Assembly: GCF_042677045.1 (NCBI RefSeq)
Contig: NZ_JBHTIH010000006.1
Span: 1 to 64,000 of the forward strand
From: Lysobacter_K koreensis
Lineage (GTDB): Bacteria > Pseudomonadota > Gammaproteobacteria > Xanthomonadales > Xanthomonadaceae
Length of the DNA: 64,000 bases
Direction of reading: 5' to 3'
In this document: in pieces, positions 47,781 through 54,340 of the stretch
Numbering within the stretch: position 1 is the stretch's first letter
Layout of the letters: each line of letters begins with the position of its first letter
The notes under the pieces: model-generated
Database searches by the model: none
What the model saw: the letters and a program-made list of their open reading frames with translations, nothing else
What the model was told of the DNA's origin: nothing
Program-made: the position numbers and the translations under genes

Positions 47781-49193
47781 TCAGTGCCCGCCGTCGAGCG
47801 CCTTCAACTCCGACACCAATGCGCTGACCATCTCGGCGCCGTCGCCGTACAGCATCCGGGTGTTGTCGGCGTAGAACAGCGCGTTCTCAATGCCCGCGAA
47901 ACCGGTGCCCTTGCCGCGCTTGATCACCACCGAGTTCTTCGCGTTGACCACGTCGAGGATCGGCATGCCGTAGATCGGGCTGGCCGGGTCGGTCTTGGCG
48001 ACCGGGTTGACCACGTCGTTGGCGCCGATCACCAGCGCCACGTCGGTGTTGGGGAACTCGGGGTTGATGTCGTCCATGTCGGCGATCAGGTCGTACGGCA
48101 CGCCGGCCTCGGCCAGCAGCACGTTCATGTGCCCGGGCATGCGCCCGGCGACGGGGTGGATCGCGAACTTCACCTTGACCCCGCGCTCGATCAGCTTCTG
48201 GGTCAGCTCCCACACCTTGTGCTGCGCCTGCGCCACGGCCAGGCCGTAGCCGGGCACGATCACCACGCGTTCGGCGTAGGCCATCATCGCGGCGACGTCG
48301 CCGGCCTCGATCGGCTTTTGCGCGCCGCCGATCTCCTGCATCTGCCCGCCGCCGCCGAAGTTGGAGAACAGCACGCCGCTGATCGGTCGGTTCATCGCCT
48401 TGGCCATCAGCCGCGTGAGCAGCATGCCGGCCGCGCCGACCATCATGCCGGCGATGATCAGGGCCTCGTTGCCGAGCACGTAGCCCTCGAACGCCACCGC
48501 CAGCCCGGTCAGCGCGTTGTACAGCGAGATCACCACCGGCATGTCGGCACCGCCGATCGGCAGCGTCATCAGCACGCCCAGCGCGAGCGCGACCAGGAAG
48601 AACGCGATGATCGCCGGCACCCCGAGCGAATAAATCACGATGCCGCCAAGCACCACCGCCGCGACCGCGACCGCGGCGTTGAACCACTGCTGGCCGGGGA
48701 ACGTGTAGCGCTTGTCCATGCGCCCGTCGAGCTTGGCCCAGGCGATGATCGAGCCCGACAGCGAGACCGCGCCGATCAGCGCACCGAGCACCGCCAGCAC
48801 CAGGGTCACCGTCGACGGCGGCGCGAGTGCGGCCGCTCCATCGGTACCAGTCCGCTGCGCGTACTTGAGCAGTTCGACCGCGCCGATCGCCGCCGCCGAG
48901 CCGCCGCCCATGCCGTTGTACAGCGCGACCATCTGCGGCATGTCGGTGATCGCGACCTTCTTGCCCGAGATCCATGCCAGCGCGGTGCCGATCACCAGCG
49001 CGGTGACGATCAGTCCCATGTTGTGCAGGTCGGGCAGCAGGAAGGTGGCCGCGGTCGCGATGACCATGCCCATGCCGGCCCAGCGGATGCCGCTGCGCGC
49101 GGTCACCGGCGAGGCCATGCGCTGCAGGCCGAGCAGGAACAGGGTCGCGGCAACGAAATAGCTGGCCGAGGCGATCCAGGCCAGGGTACTCAT
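47781..49193 (-). CDS. pntB: Proton-translocating NAD(P) transhydrogenase, beta subunit
   Basis: A 470-residue inner-membrane subunit. About nine membrane segments fill residues 1-270, starting IASASYFVAATLFLLGLQ. The C-terminal NADP(H)-binding domain III has VIVPGYGLAVAQAQHKVWEL (about 312-331), HPVAGRMPGHMNVLLAEA and IGANDVVNPVAKTDP. Transhydrogenase uses the proton gradient to transfer hydride from NADH to NADP+. It overlaps pntA2 by 4 nt (ATGA), but the partner gene pntA1 is displaced by about 3.6 kb. Confidence 0.97.
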   Translation of the reverse strand: MSTLAWIASASYFVAATLFLLGLQRMASPVTARSGIRWAGMGMVIATAATFLLPDLHNMGLIVTALVIGTALAWISGKKVAITDMPQMVALYNGMGGGSAAAIGAVELLKYAQRTGTDGAAALAPPSTVTLVLAVLGALIGAVSLSGSIIAWAKLDGRMDKRYTFPGQQWFNAAVAVAAVVLGGIVIYSLGVPAIIAFFLVALALGVLMTLPIGGADMPVVISLYNALTGLAVAFEGYVLGNEALIIAGMMVGAAGMLLTRLMAKAMNRPISGVLFSNFGGGGQMQEIGGAQKPIEAGDVAAMMAYAERVVIVPGYGLAVAQAQHKVWELTQKLIERGVKVKFAIHPVAGRMPGHMNVLLAEAGVPYDLIADMDDINPEFPNTDVALVIGANDVVNPVAKTDPASPIYGMPILDVVNAKNSVVIKRGKGTGFAGIENALFYADNTRMLYGDGAEMVSALVSELKALDGGH

Positions 49194-49504
49194 GCCTTGC
49201 CGCCTTTGAGGTCGGTGCCCGGCTTCTTGCTGGACTTGAACATCTCCAGCATCCGCTCGGTCACCACGTAGCCGCCGGCGGCGTTGCCCGCGCCGAGCAG
49301 CACCGCGACGAAGCCGATCGCCTTCTCCAGCGTGGTGTCGGCGTGGCCGAGCACTACCATCGCGCCGATCAGGACGATGCCGTGGATGAAGTTCGACCCC
49401 GACATCAGCGGCGTGTGCAGGATCACCGGCACCCGCGAAATGATCACGTGGCCGGCGATCGCCGCCAGCATGAAGATGTACAGCGCCACGAATCCGTTGC
49501 CCAT
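49190..49504 (-). CDS. pntA2: NAD(P) transhydrogenase, alpha subunit part 2 (membrane)
   Basis: A 104-residue membrane subunit with three membrane segments: FVALYIFMLAAIAGHVIIS (about 5-23), SNFIHGIVLIGAMVVLG (about 35-51) and AIGFVAVLLGAGNAAGGYVV (about 60-79). It corresponds to the C-terminal membrane part of E. coli PntA, split into a separate gene as in many bacteria. The ATG at 49504 (MGNGFVAL) has GGGG about eight nt upstream; ATGs at 49534 and 49543 are alternatives. pntA1 is not directly upstream, so the pair must have its own promoter in 49505-49655 or a long message. Confidence 0.93.
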   Translation of the reverse strand: MGNGFVALYIFMLAAIAGHVIISRVPVILHTPLMSGSNFIHGIVLIGAMVVLGHADTTLEKAIGFVAVLLGAGNAAGGYVVTERMLEMFKSSKKPGTDLKGGKA

Positions 49505-49655
49505 CGTCCCTGCCCCATGCCCAGTCGCGGCCATCATAACCATGAGTGAACGACACCCGTCGCTGGGTGGCGCGGGACCTGTCAACCGGCATTGGGGCCG
49601 GGCGTTGTCCTCCTCGCAGGGGCAAGACACCACCCACCGCGACGAGGAGCAGACC

Positions 49656-49994
49656 ATGAAACTACCCAAGACCTTGGCCGTGCTGTTGCTGTTGACCGCC
49701 GGCGCCGCCGGCAGCGCGACCGCCGGCGACTTCGGCGATCGCGTCGAACGCCGCATGGACCGCCACGGCGAGCGCATCGACCACCGCCTGGACCGCCGCG
49801 GCGACCGCATCGAGGCGCGCAGCGACCGCCGCGCCGACTGGCTGTACGACCACGGCCGCGAGCGCGCCGCCGCGCGGGTCGACCGCCGCGGCGAACGCAC
49901 CGAGCAGCGCCTCGACCGGCGTGGCGACCGCCTCGCCGCGCGCTGGGAGCGGCGCGGCCAGCGCTTCGACCGGCGCTGGGACCGCCGCCATTAA
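49656..49994 (+). CDS. Small exported Arg-rich repeat protein
   Basis: A 112-residue protein with a signal peptide, MKLPKTLAVLLLLTAGAAGS (cleavage near ATAG). The mature part consists of heptad-like repeats of the type DRRGDRI, DHRLDRRGDR and EQRLDRRGDR, extremely rich in Arg and Asp. GAGGAG lies upstream of the ATG. It opens the plus-strand module with the ECF sigma factor, 12 nt before that gene, and is divergent from pntA2. No function is known; a helical, highly charged periplasmic protein is inferred. Confidence 0.82.
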   Translation: MKLPKTLAVLLLLTAGAAGSATAGDFGDRVERRMDRHGERIDHRLDRRGDRIEARSDRRADWLYDHGRERAAARVDRRGERTEQRLDRRGDRLAARWERRGQRFDRRWDRRH

Positions 49995-50006
49995 GCCGGC
50001 GACCGT

Positions 50007-50627
50007 ATGCTGCAACGCGTGACTGCCGATGCCGACGACGCCCTCCAGACCGCCGCGTCCGCGGACGCGGTCGGTCGCGACCCACGCGGCGCCGGCGCCG
50101 CGCCGGCGCCGCGCGAGCCGGCGACGCTGGAGGAGTTCCTCGCCGGCCTGGGCAGCCGCGCGTTCCGCTTCGCCGAACTCGGCCTGCGCCAGCGCGACGA
50201 CGCGCTGGACGCGGTGCAGGACGCGATGATGAAGATGCTCGCTTACCGCGAGCGCCCGGCGGCGGAATGGACGCCCCTGTTCTGGTCGATCCTGCGCAGC
50301 CGCATCGTCGACATCCAGCGGCGGCGCACGTTCCGCCTGCGCTGGCTGATGCCGGCACCGCATAACGACGACGGCAGCGCGGTCGAATGGGCCGACGATG
50401 GCCCGGACCCCTCGCGCCAGCACGACGGCCGCGAGGCTTACGGCAAGCTCGCCGATGCGCTGCGCGCGCTGCCGCGCCGGCAGCGCGAGGCGTTCACCTT
50501 GCGCATCCTGGAAGAACTCGACGTCGCCGCGACCGCGCAGGCGATGGGCTGCAGCGAAGGCTCAGTCAAAACCCACCTGTCGCGCGCGCGCGAAGCGCTG
50601 CAGCGGCAACTGGAGGCATGGCGATGA
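50007..50627 (+). CDS. ECF-family RNA polymerase sigma factor
   Basis: A 206-residue sigma factor. Region 2 spans about residues 45-110 (AVQDAMMKMLAYRERP, LFWSILRSRIVDIQRRR) and region 4 about residues 150-205 (LPRRQREAFTLRILEEL, AQAMGCSEGSVKTHLSRARE). Its stop overlaps the next gene (ATGA), which encodes a small membrane protein like an anti-sigma factor. Target promoters are unknown. The module is inserted, in opposite orientation, between pntA2 and pntA1. Confidence 0.92.
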   Translation: MLQRVTADADDALQTAASADAVGRDPRGAGAAPAPREPATLEEFLAGLGSRAFRFAELGLRQRDDALDAVQDAMMKMLAYRERPAAEWTPLFWSILRSRIVDIQRRRTFRLRWLMPAPHNDDGSAVEWADDGPDPSRQHDGREAYGKLADALRALPRRQREAFTLRILEELDVAATAQAMGCSEGSVKTHLSRAREALQRQLEAWR

Positions 50628-51007
50628 AACACCCACCACCCAACCACGACGACCACGCGTTCGACGACGCGATGCGCGCGCTGCACGCGCAGTCGCTGGA
50701 GCGGATCAGCCCGAACACGCGGCTGCGCTTGCGCCCCGCGCGTCGTACGACCGAAGCCAGCCGCGCGCCAGCCCGACCAGCATTCGGTTGGGTACTGGCG
50801 ACCGGCTGCGCGGCGGTGTTCGCGCTCGCGATCGGCCTGCAGCTGCGCGGCCCGACGCCGGCGACGTCGCCAGCCACCGAGCAACCGCTGGCACTGGCGG
50901 ACACCACCGCCTCGGCCTTTGACGATTCGGTCGCCGTGCTCGACGAGAATCCCGACCTTTACCTGTGGCTCGCCGCGAACGACGAGCCGATGCCTGCGCT
51001 GGAGTGA
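50624..51007 (+). CDS. Small single-pass membrane protein, probable anti-sigma or DUF3619-like
   Basis: A 127-residue protein with a cytosolic N-terminus (FDDAMRALHAQSLERISPNT), one membrane segment FGWVLATGCAAVFALAIGL (about residues 53-71) and a short periplasmic tail ending WLAANDEPMPALE. It is coupled to the sigma gene by an ATGA overlap. Position and topology suggest control of that sigma factor; the layout resembles the DUF3619 genes that follow ECF sigma genes in other proteobacteria. This is inference without a diagnostic motif. Confidence 0.75.
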   Translation: MKHPPPNHDDHAFDDAMRALHAQSLERISPNTRLRLRPARRTTEASRAPARPAFGWVLATGCAAVFALAIGLQLRGPTPATSPATEQPLALADTTASAFDDSVAVLDENPDLYLWLAANDEPMPALE

Positions 51008-51012
51008 CCACC

Positions 51013-51462
51013 ATGTCGATGTCTGCCTTTCCTGCCGTCGCGCGCCGCGTGCCGGGCCTGCGCGCGCTCGCGCTGTGTGCGCTGCTGGCCATCGCCGCGC
51101 CCGCGCTGGCCGCCGACCCGGCCGCGCCGTTGCCGGCCTGGGAACAGCTCAGTCCCGCGCAGCGAGAGCAGCTGATCGCGCCGCTGCGCGAGCGCTGGAA
51201 CGCCGAACCCGCGCAGCGCCCGCGCATGCTCAACCACGCCCAGCGCTGGCAGCGCATGACCCCCGACGAGCGCCAGCGCGCGCACCGCGGCATGAAGCGC
51301 TGGGAACACATGGACCCGGAGCAGCGCGCCCAGATGCGCGCGCTGTACGGCAAGATGCGCTCCCTGCCGCCCGAGCAGCGCGCCGCGTTGAAGGCGAAGT
51401 GGCGCGCGATGACACCGGAGCAGCGTAAGGCGTGGCAGCAGGAGAACGCGCCGCAGCGTTGA
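51013..51462 (+). CDS. DUF3106-type exported protein
   Basis: A 149-residue periplasmic protein. The signal peptide ends APALA near residue 33. The mature part has repeated helical units of the type LSPAQREQL, MTPDERQRAHRGMKRW, MDPEQRAQMRAL, LPPEQRAALKAKWRAM and MTPEQRKAWQQE, characteristic of DUF3106. It starts five nt after the anti-sigma-like gene and completes the four-gene module. Its function is unknown. Confidence 0.85.
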   Translation: MSMSAFPAVARRVPGLRALALCALLAIAAPALAADPAAPLPAWEQLSPAQREQLIAPLRERWNAEPAQRPRMLNHAQRWQRMTPDERQRAHRGMKRWEHMDPEQRAQMRALYGKMRSLPPEQRAALKAKWRAMTPEQRKAWQQENAPQR

Positions 51463-51468
51463 CGCGGC

Positions 51469-51526
51469 CTGGCAGCTGAAGCAGGTCGCGCCGCGCAGCG
51501 GCCTCGGCTCGCATCGATAGTCAGGC
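51469..51526 (-). other. attC-like site at the end of the GNAT gene
   Basis: Minus strand GCCTGACTATCGATGCGAGCC, then GAGGCCGCTGCGCGGCGCGAC and CTGCTTCAGCTGCCAGG. It follows the attC pattern (RYYYAAC, arm AGCC, palindromic centre CCGCTGCGCGG, arm near CTTCAG). The left box has one mismatch (GCCTGAC) and the right GTTRRRY box is not recognisable. It contains the stop codon of the GNAT gene. Confidence 0.4.
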
Positions 51527-51982
51527 GTCCAGCTGCTTCTCCATGTACACCGTCGATGAGTCCGCCGTTTGAGCAGCGAATGGCGGACGACGGACATAGC
51601 CGAGGCTGGCGTACAGCGAAATCGCCTCCGGCTGCCTGATGCCGGTCGCGAGCCTCGCTACCCTCACTCCGGTGCGCCTAAGGTGCGCCTCCAGCTCACG
51701 CACGATGGCCTTGGAGTGGCCATGGCCACGGTGTTCCTCCGTGACGAACACCTTCTTGATCTCGCCGTAGGTGCAGTCGCCCTCGACGGTCCTGACCGCG
51801 CCACACCCGATCAGTTCGCCGTCAACGTATGCCCCCAGGAAGCGGACGCTGGGCAACTCCATCGACTGGACGCTCGCGGCATGGTTGATCGCAAAGTCGT
51901 ACAGAGCGGCCAAATGCTCATCGAGCCTGGCAATCAGTGCCTGCGCCGCTGCCTCGAGCGGATCAAGTATCTCGACGTTCAT
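51521..51982 (-). CDS. GNAT-family N-acetyltransferase, possible cassette gene
   Basis: A 153-residue acetyltransferase-like protein starting MNVEILDPLEAAAQALI. The core is YGEIKKVFVTEEHRGHGHSK (acetyl-CoA loop RGHGHSK, about residues 92-98) and ISLYASLGYVRRPPF near the C-terminus. The substrate is unknown. An upstream in-frame ATG at 52039 overlaps the next gene and is less likely. It lies in a run of minus-strand genes with lower GC and attC-like junctions. Confidence 0.87.
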   Translation of the reverse strand: MNVEILDPLEAAAQALIARLDEHLAALYDFAINHAASVQSMELPSVRFLGAYVDGELIGCGAVRTVEGDCTYGEIKKVFVTEEHRGHGHSKAIVRELEAHLRRTGVRVARLATGIRQPEAISLYASLGYVRRPPFAAQTADSSTVYMEKQLDA

Positions 51983-52014
51983 GCGGATTTGTCTTAGCTC
52001 CGGTGACGCAAAGC

Positions 52015-52021
52015 TCCTAAC
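52015..52021 (-). other. Core-site-like GTTAGGA before the GNAT gene
   Basis: CAATTGTTAGGAGC lies between the stop of the upstream hypothetical gene and the GNAT start. It resembles the attC right box (GTTRRRY) with a mismatch in the last base. Alone it is weak; it is listed because similar motifs recur at the neighbouring gene junctions. Confidence 0.3.
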
Positions 52022-52026
52022 AATTG

Positions 52027-52551
52027 CTAGACCTGCCACCAGAGGAGACTGAGTAGCGACGTCCCACTGTCGGGTAACGACACGCTAATGGTTCCTATGC
52101 CGCAGAGATTTCCGCAAGGGCTGCCTACATAGTGAATTGCCAGTTTGGGCTGAAACTGTCCGTCCTCTGATACCACCGCGGCCCTGCCTGCCTCTATTTC
52201 CTCCAGCAGCACGAACAAGGCGTTAATATCGACGGAAGCATTCACTGCCCGGCAACCGAAGCGGTCTGGAGATCTGGATGCAGCTTGCACCAACTGCCGC
52301 GCACGAAACGCAAATAGATTTGCCGTCCGTTCGGCTTCGCTACTCCACATTTTTCTGGTCTGCTGAGCCGCGTTGGAGATCCTGCGACCTTCGAACAGAA
52401 TTGAAGCGCCATCCCGTGTGTAGGAAAGGCAATCCTGCGGAGTCTGCGAGAGGGCCGATACCATCCGGACGTCATCGACTTCCACGCCCCTAGGCGGCCG
52501 CGGCCCGGCAGTAGCCAATGCAAGCATGATCGGAATGGCGATATAGAACAT
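52027..52551 (-). CDS. Hypothetical exported protein, possible cassette gene
   Basis: A 174-residue protein with a hydrophobic N-terminus (MFYIAIPIMLALATAGPRP) that may be a signal peptide. It has several cysteines (DCLSYT, FGCRAV, SPCGNLCGIG) and ends LLSLLWWQV. No domain is recognised. Base composition is clearly lower in GC than the adjacent pnt genes, suggesting foreign origin. It starts 20 nt after the stop of the next hypothetical gene. Confidence 0.7.
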   Translation of the reverse strand: MFYIAIPIMLALATAGPRPPRGVEVDDVRMVSALSQTPQDCLSYTRDGASILFEGRRISNAAQQTRKMWSSEAERTANLFAFRARQLVQAASRSPDRFGCRAVNASVDINALFVLLEEIEAGRAAVVSEDGQFQPKLAIHYVGSPCGNLCGIGTISVSLPDSGTSLLSLLWWQV

Positions 52552-52556
52552 GGCAG

Positions 52557-52618
52557 GGCTAATGCCTGAAATTAAGATGAGCCGCGAAGCGGGGGTGGCT
52601 GCGAGGAATCTTTCGGTG
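52557..52618 (-). other. attC-like site overlapping the end of a hypothetical gene
   Basis: Minus strand GATTCCTCGCAGCCACCCC, CGCTTCGCGGCTCATC, TTAATTTCAGGCATTAGCC. It resembles an attC core (AATTCGTTCAAGCC...CCGCTTCGCGG...GCTTAATTCAGGCGTTAGCC). The right box reads ATTAGCC rather than GTTAGCC. The site lies in the last codons of the 52572-52994 gene and extends to just before the next start. Confidence 0.45.
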
Positions 52619-52994
52619 CCGCAAGCGATTCCTTAACCCGCAGCACGCCGGCGCGGTTCGGGACGCAGGACAGGTGATAGCGATGCCCTGCCCTGAAGTT
52701 CACCTGCTGGGGAATGTCTCGGTCGGACGTGGTGAACGAAACCAGCTGCCCGTCTTTTGTGACAAAGGCGCAGAAAATTGAAACAAGGTATGACCCAGCA
52801 GACAAGCGTGTCTCGAGCGCGAGCGAGCGCTCCGGGCTGAGAAGCGGCACTTCTCCTGCTGTAGCCCGAATCGAGACGACGACACCGGCATCAGCGGTCA
52901 CAAACACGGAGTCAGATGGTCGCGCGCTAAGTACAGGCGCGATGGGTTGTGCAGTCAAAAGTAGAGCCAAGAACCAGCGGGCAAGAACCATCAT
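52572..52994 (-). CDS. Hypothetical exported protein, possible cassette gene
   Basis: A 140-residue protein with a signal peptide (MMVLARWFLALLLTAQPIAP, cleavage near VLSA). The mature part is beta-rich: VVVSIRATAGEVPLL, GSYLVSIFCAFVTKDGQL, FRAGHRYHLSCVPNRAG, with two cysteines. No family is recognised. It has lower GC than its neighbours. GTTAGGT lies only four nt upstream of the ATG, the spacing seen when a gene sits at the very start of an integron cassette; the C-terminus overlaps an attC-like site. Confidence 0.7.
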   Translation of the reverse strand: MMVLARWFLALLLTAQPIAPVLSARPSDSVFVTADAGVVVSIRATAGEVPLLSPERSLALETRLSAGSYLVSIFCAFVTKDGQLVSFTTSDRDIPQQVNFRAGHRYHLSCVPNRAGVLRVKESLAAPKDSSQPPPLRGSS

Positions 52995-52998
52995 GGGT

Positions 52999-53005
52999 AC
53001 CTAAC
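52999..53005 (-). other. Core-site-like GTTAGGT upstream of the hypothetical genes
   Basis: A perfect match to the GTTRRRY integron core site, in the same orientation as the three following minus-strand genes. It is the probable left boundary of the cassette-like segment, 75 nt from the pntA1 stop. Confidence 0.4.
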
Positions 53006-53079
53006 TTGTAACGAGTAGTTGCTGCCGACCACGATCGGCATCCGCTGGGCCGAGCGCGACCAGATCGCTGAGCTCCCGC

Positions 53080-54240
53080 CTACCCCCGCTCCGGCCACAC
53101 TGTCTTCGTCAGCAGCTCGTCGTTCCAGTCGAACGCCAGCGCGCCGTCCTTGACGAACAGGCTGACGAAGTTGAGCACGTTGCGCGCGTACATCTCGCTG
53201 GCGTGCACCGCGCCCTGGCTGGCGAGGTTGAGCGGGCCGGCGATGGTGACGCCGTTGCTGTCGATGGTCTGGCCGGGATGGGTGAGTTCGCAGTTGCCGC
53301 CGGTCTCGGCGGCCAGGTCAACCAGCACGCTGCCGGGCTTCATGCCGGCGATCATCGCCGCGGTGATGATCTTCGGCGCGGGACGGCCGGGCACCGCGGC
53401 GGTGCAGACCACGACGTCGATGTTCTTGAGGTGCTCGCCGAGCCGGCGCTGCTGCTCGGCGCGTTCTGCGTCGGTGAGCGCGCGCGCGTAGCCGCCCTCG
53501 CCCGCGGCGCTGACGCCCAGGTCGAGGAACTTGCCGCCGAGCGATTCGATCTGTTCGCGGGTTTCCGGGCGCACGTCGAAGCCTTCGACCTGCGCGCCCA
53601 GGCGCTTGGCGGTGGCGACCGCCTGCAGGCCGGCGACACCGGCGCCGACGATCAGCACCTTGGAAGGCCGGATCGTGCCGGCGGCGGTGGTCAGCATCGG
53701 GAAGAAGCGCGGCGCGAGCGTGGCCGCGATCAGCACCGCCTTGTAGCCGGCCATGCCGGCCTGCGAACTGAGCACGTCCATCGCCTGCGCGCGGGTGGTG
53801 CGCGGCAGCCGTTCGAGCGGGAACGCGAGGATGCCGCGTGCCTGCAGCGCGTCGCCGCGCGCGGCGTCGGCCTGCGGGGCGAGCGAGCCGACCAGGGTCG
53901 CGCCGTTCTTCAGGCGGCCGATCGTGGCCGCGTCCGGCGGCTGCACGCACAACACCAGGTCGGCGCCGTCCAGCGCCGCGCCGGTGTCGTCGACCAGCTG
54001 CGCGCCGGTCTGGGCGTAGGAGTCGTCGGTAAAACTCGCGCCCAGGCCCGCACCGCGCTGCACGCGCACGTGCGCGCCGAGCGCGATCAGCTTCTTGCAG
54101 GTTTCCGGGGTGGCCGCGACGCGGCGCTCGCCGAGGGCGGTTTCGCGGGCAATGGCGACGATGATCGCCGCTTTGGGACTCGTGACGACGTTGCTTGCCG
54201 CAACGTCGGTCGTCGCATCGGGGACTGCCGTGTTCACCAT
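53080..54240 (-). CDS. pntA1: NAD(P) transhydrogenase, alpha subunit part 1 (NAD-binding)
   Basis: A 386-residue soluble NAD(H)-binding subunit (domain I). It begins with a variable stretch, then AAIIVAIARETALGERRVAATPE. The Rossmann motif VLIVGAGVAGLQAVATAKRLGA is near residues 195-216, and PGSVLVDLAAETGGNCE near 305-321. An ATG 15 codons upstream is less likely. It should work with PntA2 and PntB but lies about 3.6 kb upstream of them, separated by an inverted sigma-factor module and three small genes. Confidence 0.95.
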   Translation of the reverse strand: MVNTAVPDATTDVAASNVVTSPKAAIIVAIARETALGERRVAATPETCKKLIALGAHVRVQRGAGLGASFTDDSYAQTGAQLVDDTGAALDGADLVLCVQPPDAATIGRLKNGATLVGSLAPQADAARGDALQARGILAFPLERLPRTTRAQAMDVLSSQAGMAGYKAVLIAATLAPRFFPMLTTAAGTIRPSKVLIVGAGVAGLQAVATAKRLGAQVEGFDVRPETREQIESLGGKFLDLGVSAAGEGGYARALTDAERAEQQRRLGEHLKNIDVVVCTAAVPGRPAPKIITAAMIAGMKPGSVLVDLAAETGGNCELTHPGQTIDSNGVTIAGPLNLASQGAVHASEMYARNVLNFVSLFVKDGALAFDWNDELLTKTVWPERG

Positions 54241-54340
54241 GCCATGCGCTCCGCGAAGGTCGCCGGCATCGTAGCGTGTGCGCACGCTGTCTAGCGAACA
54301 CGCGCCGGCGAACGTCGCCGGTCGCGCATGACCTGTGGGC

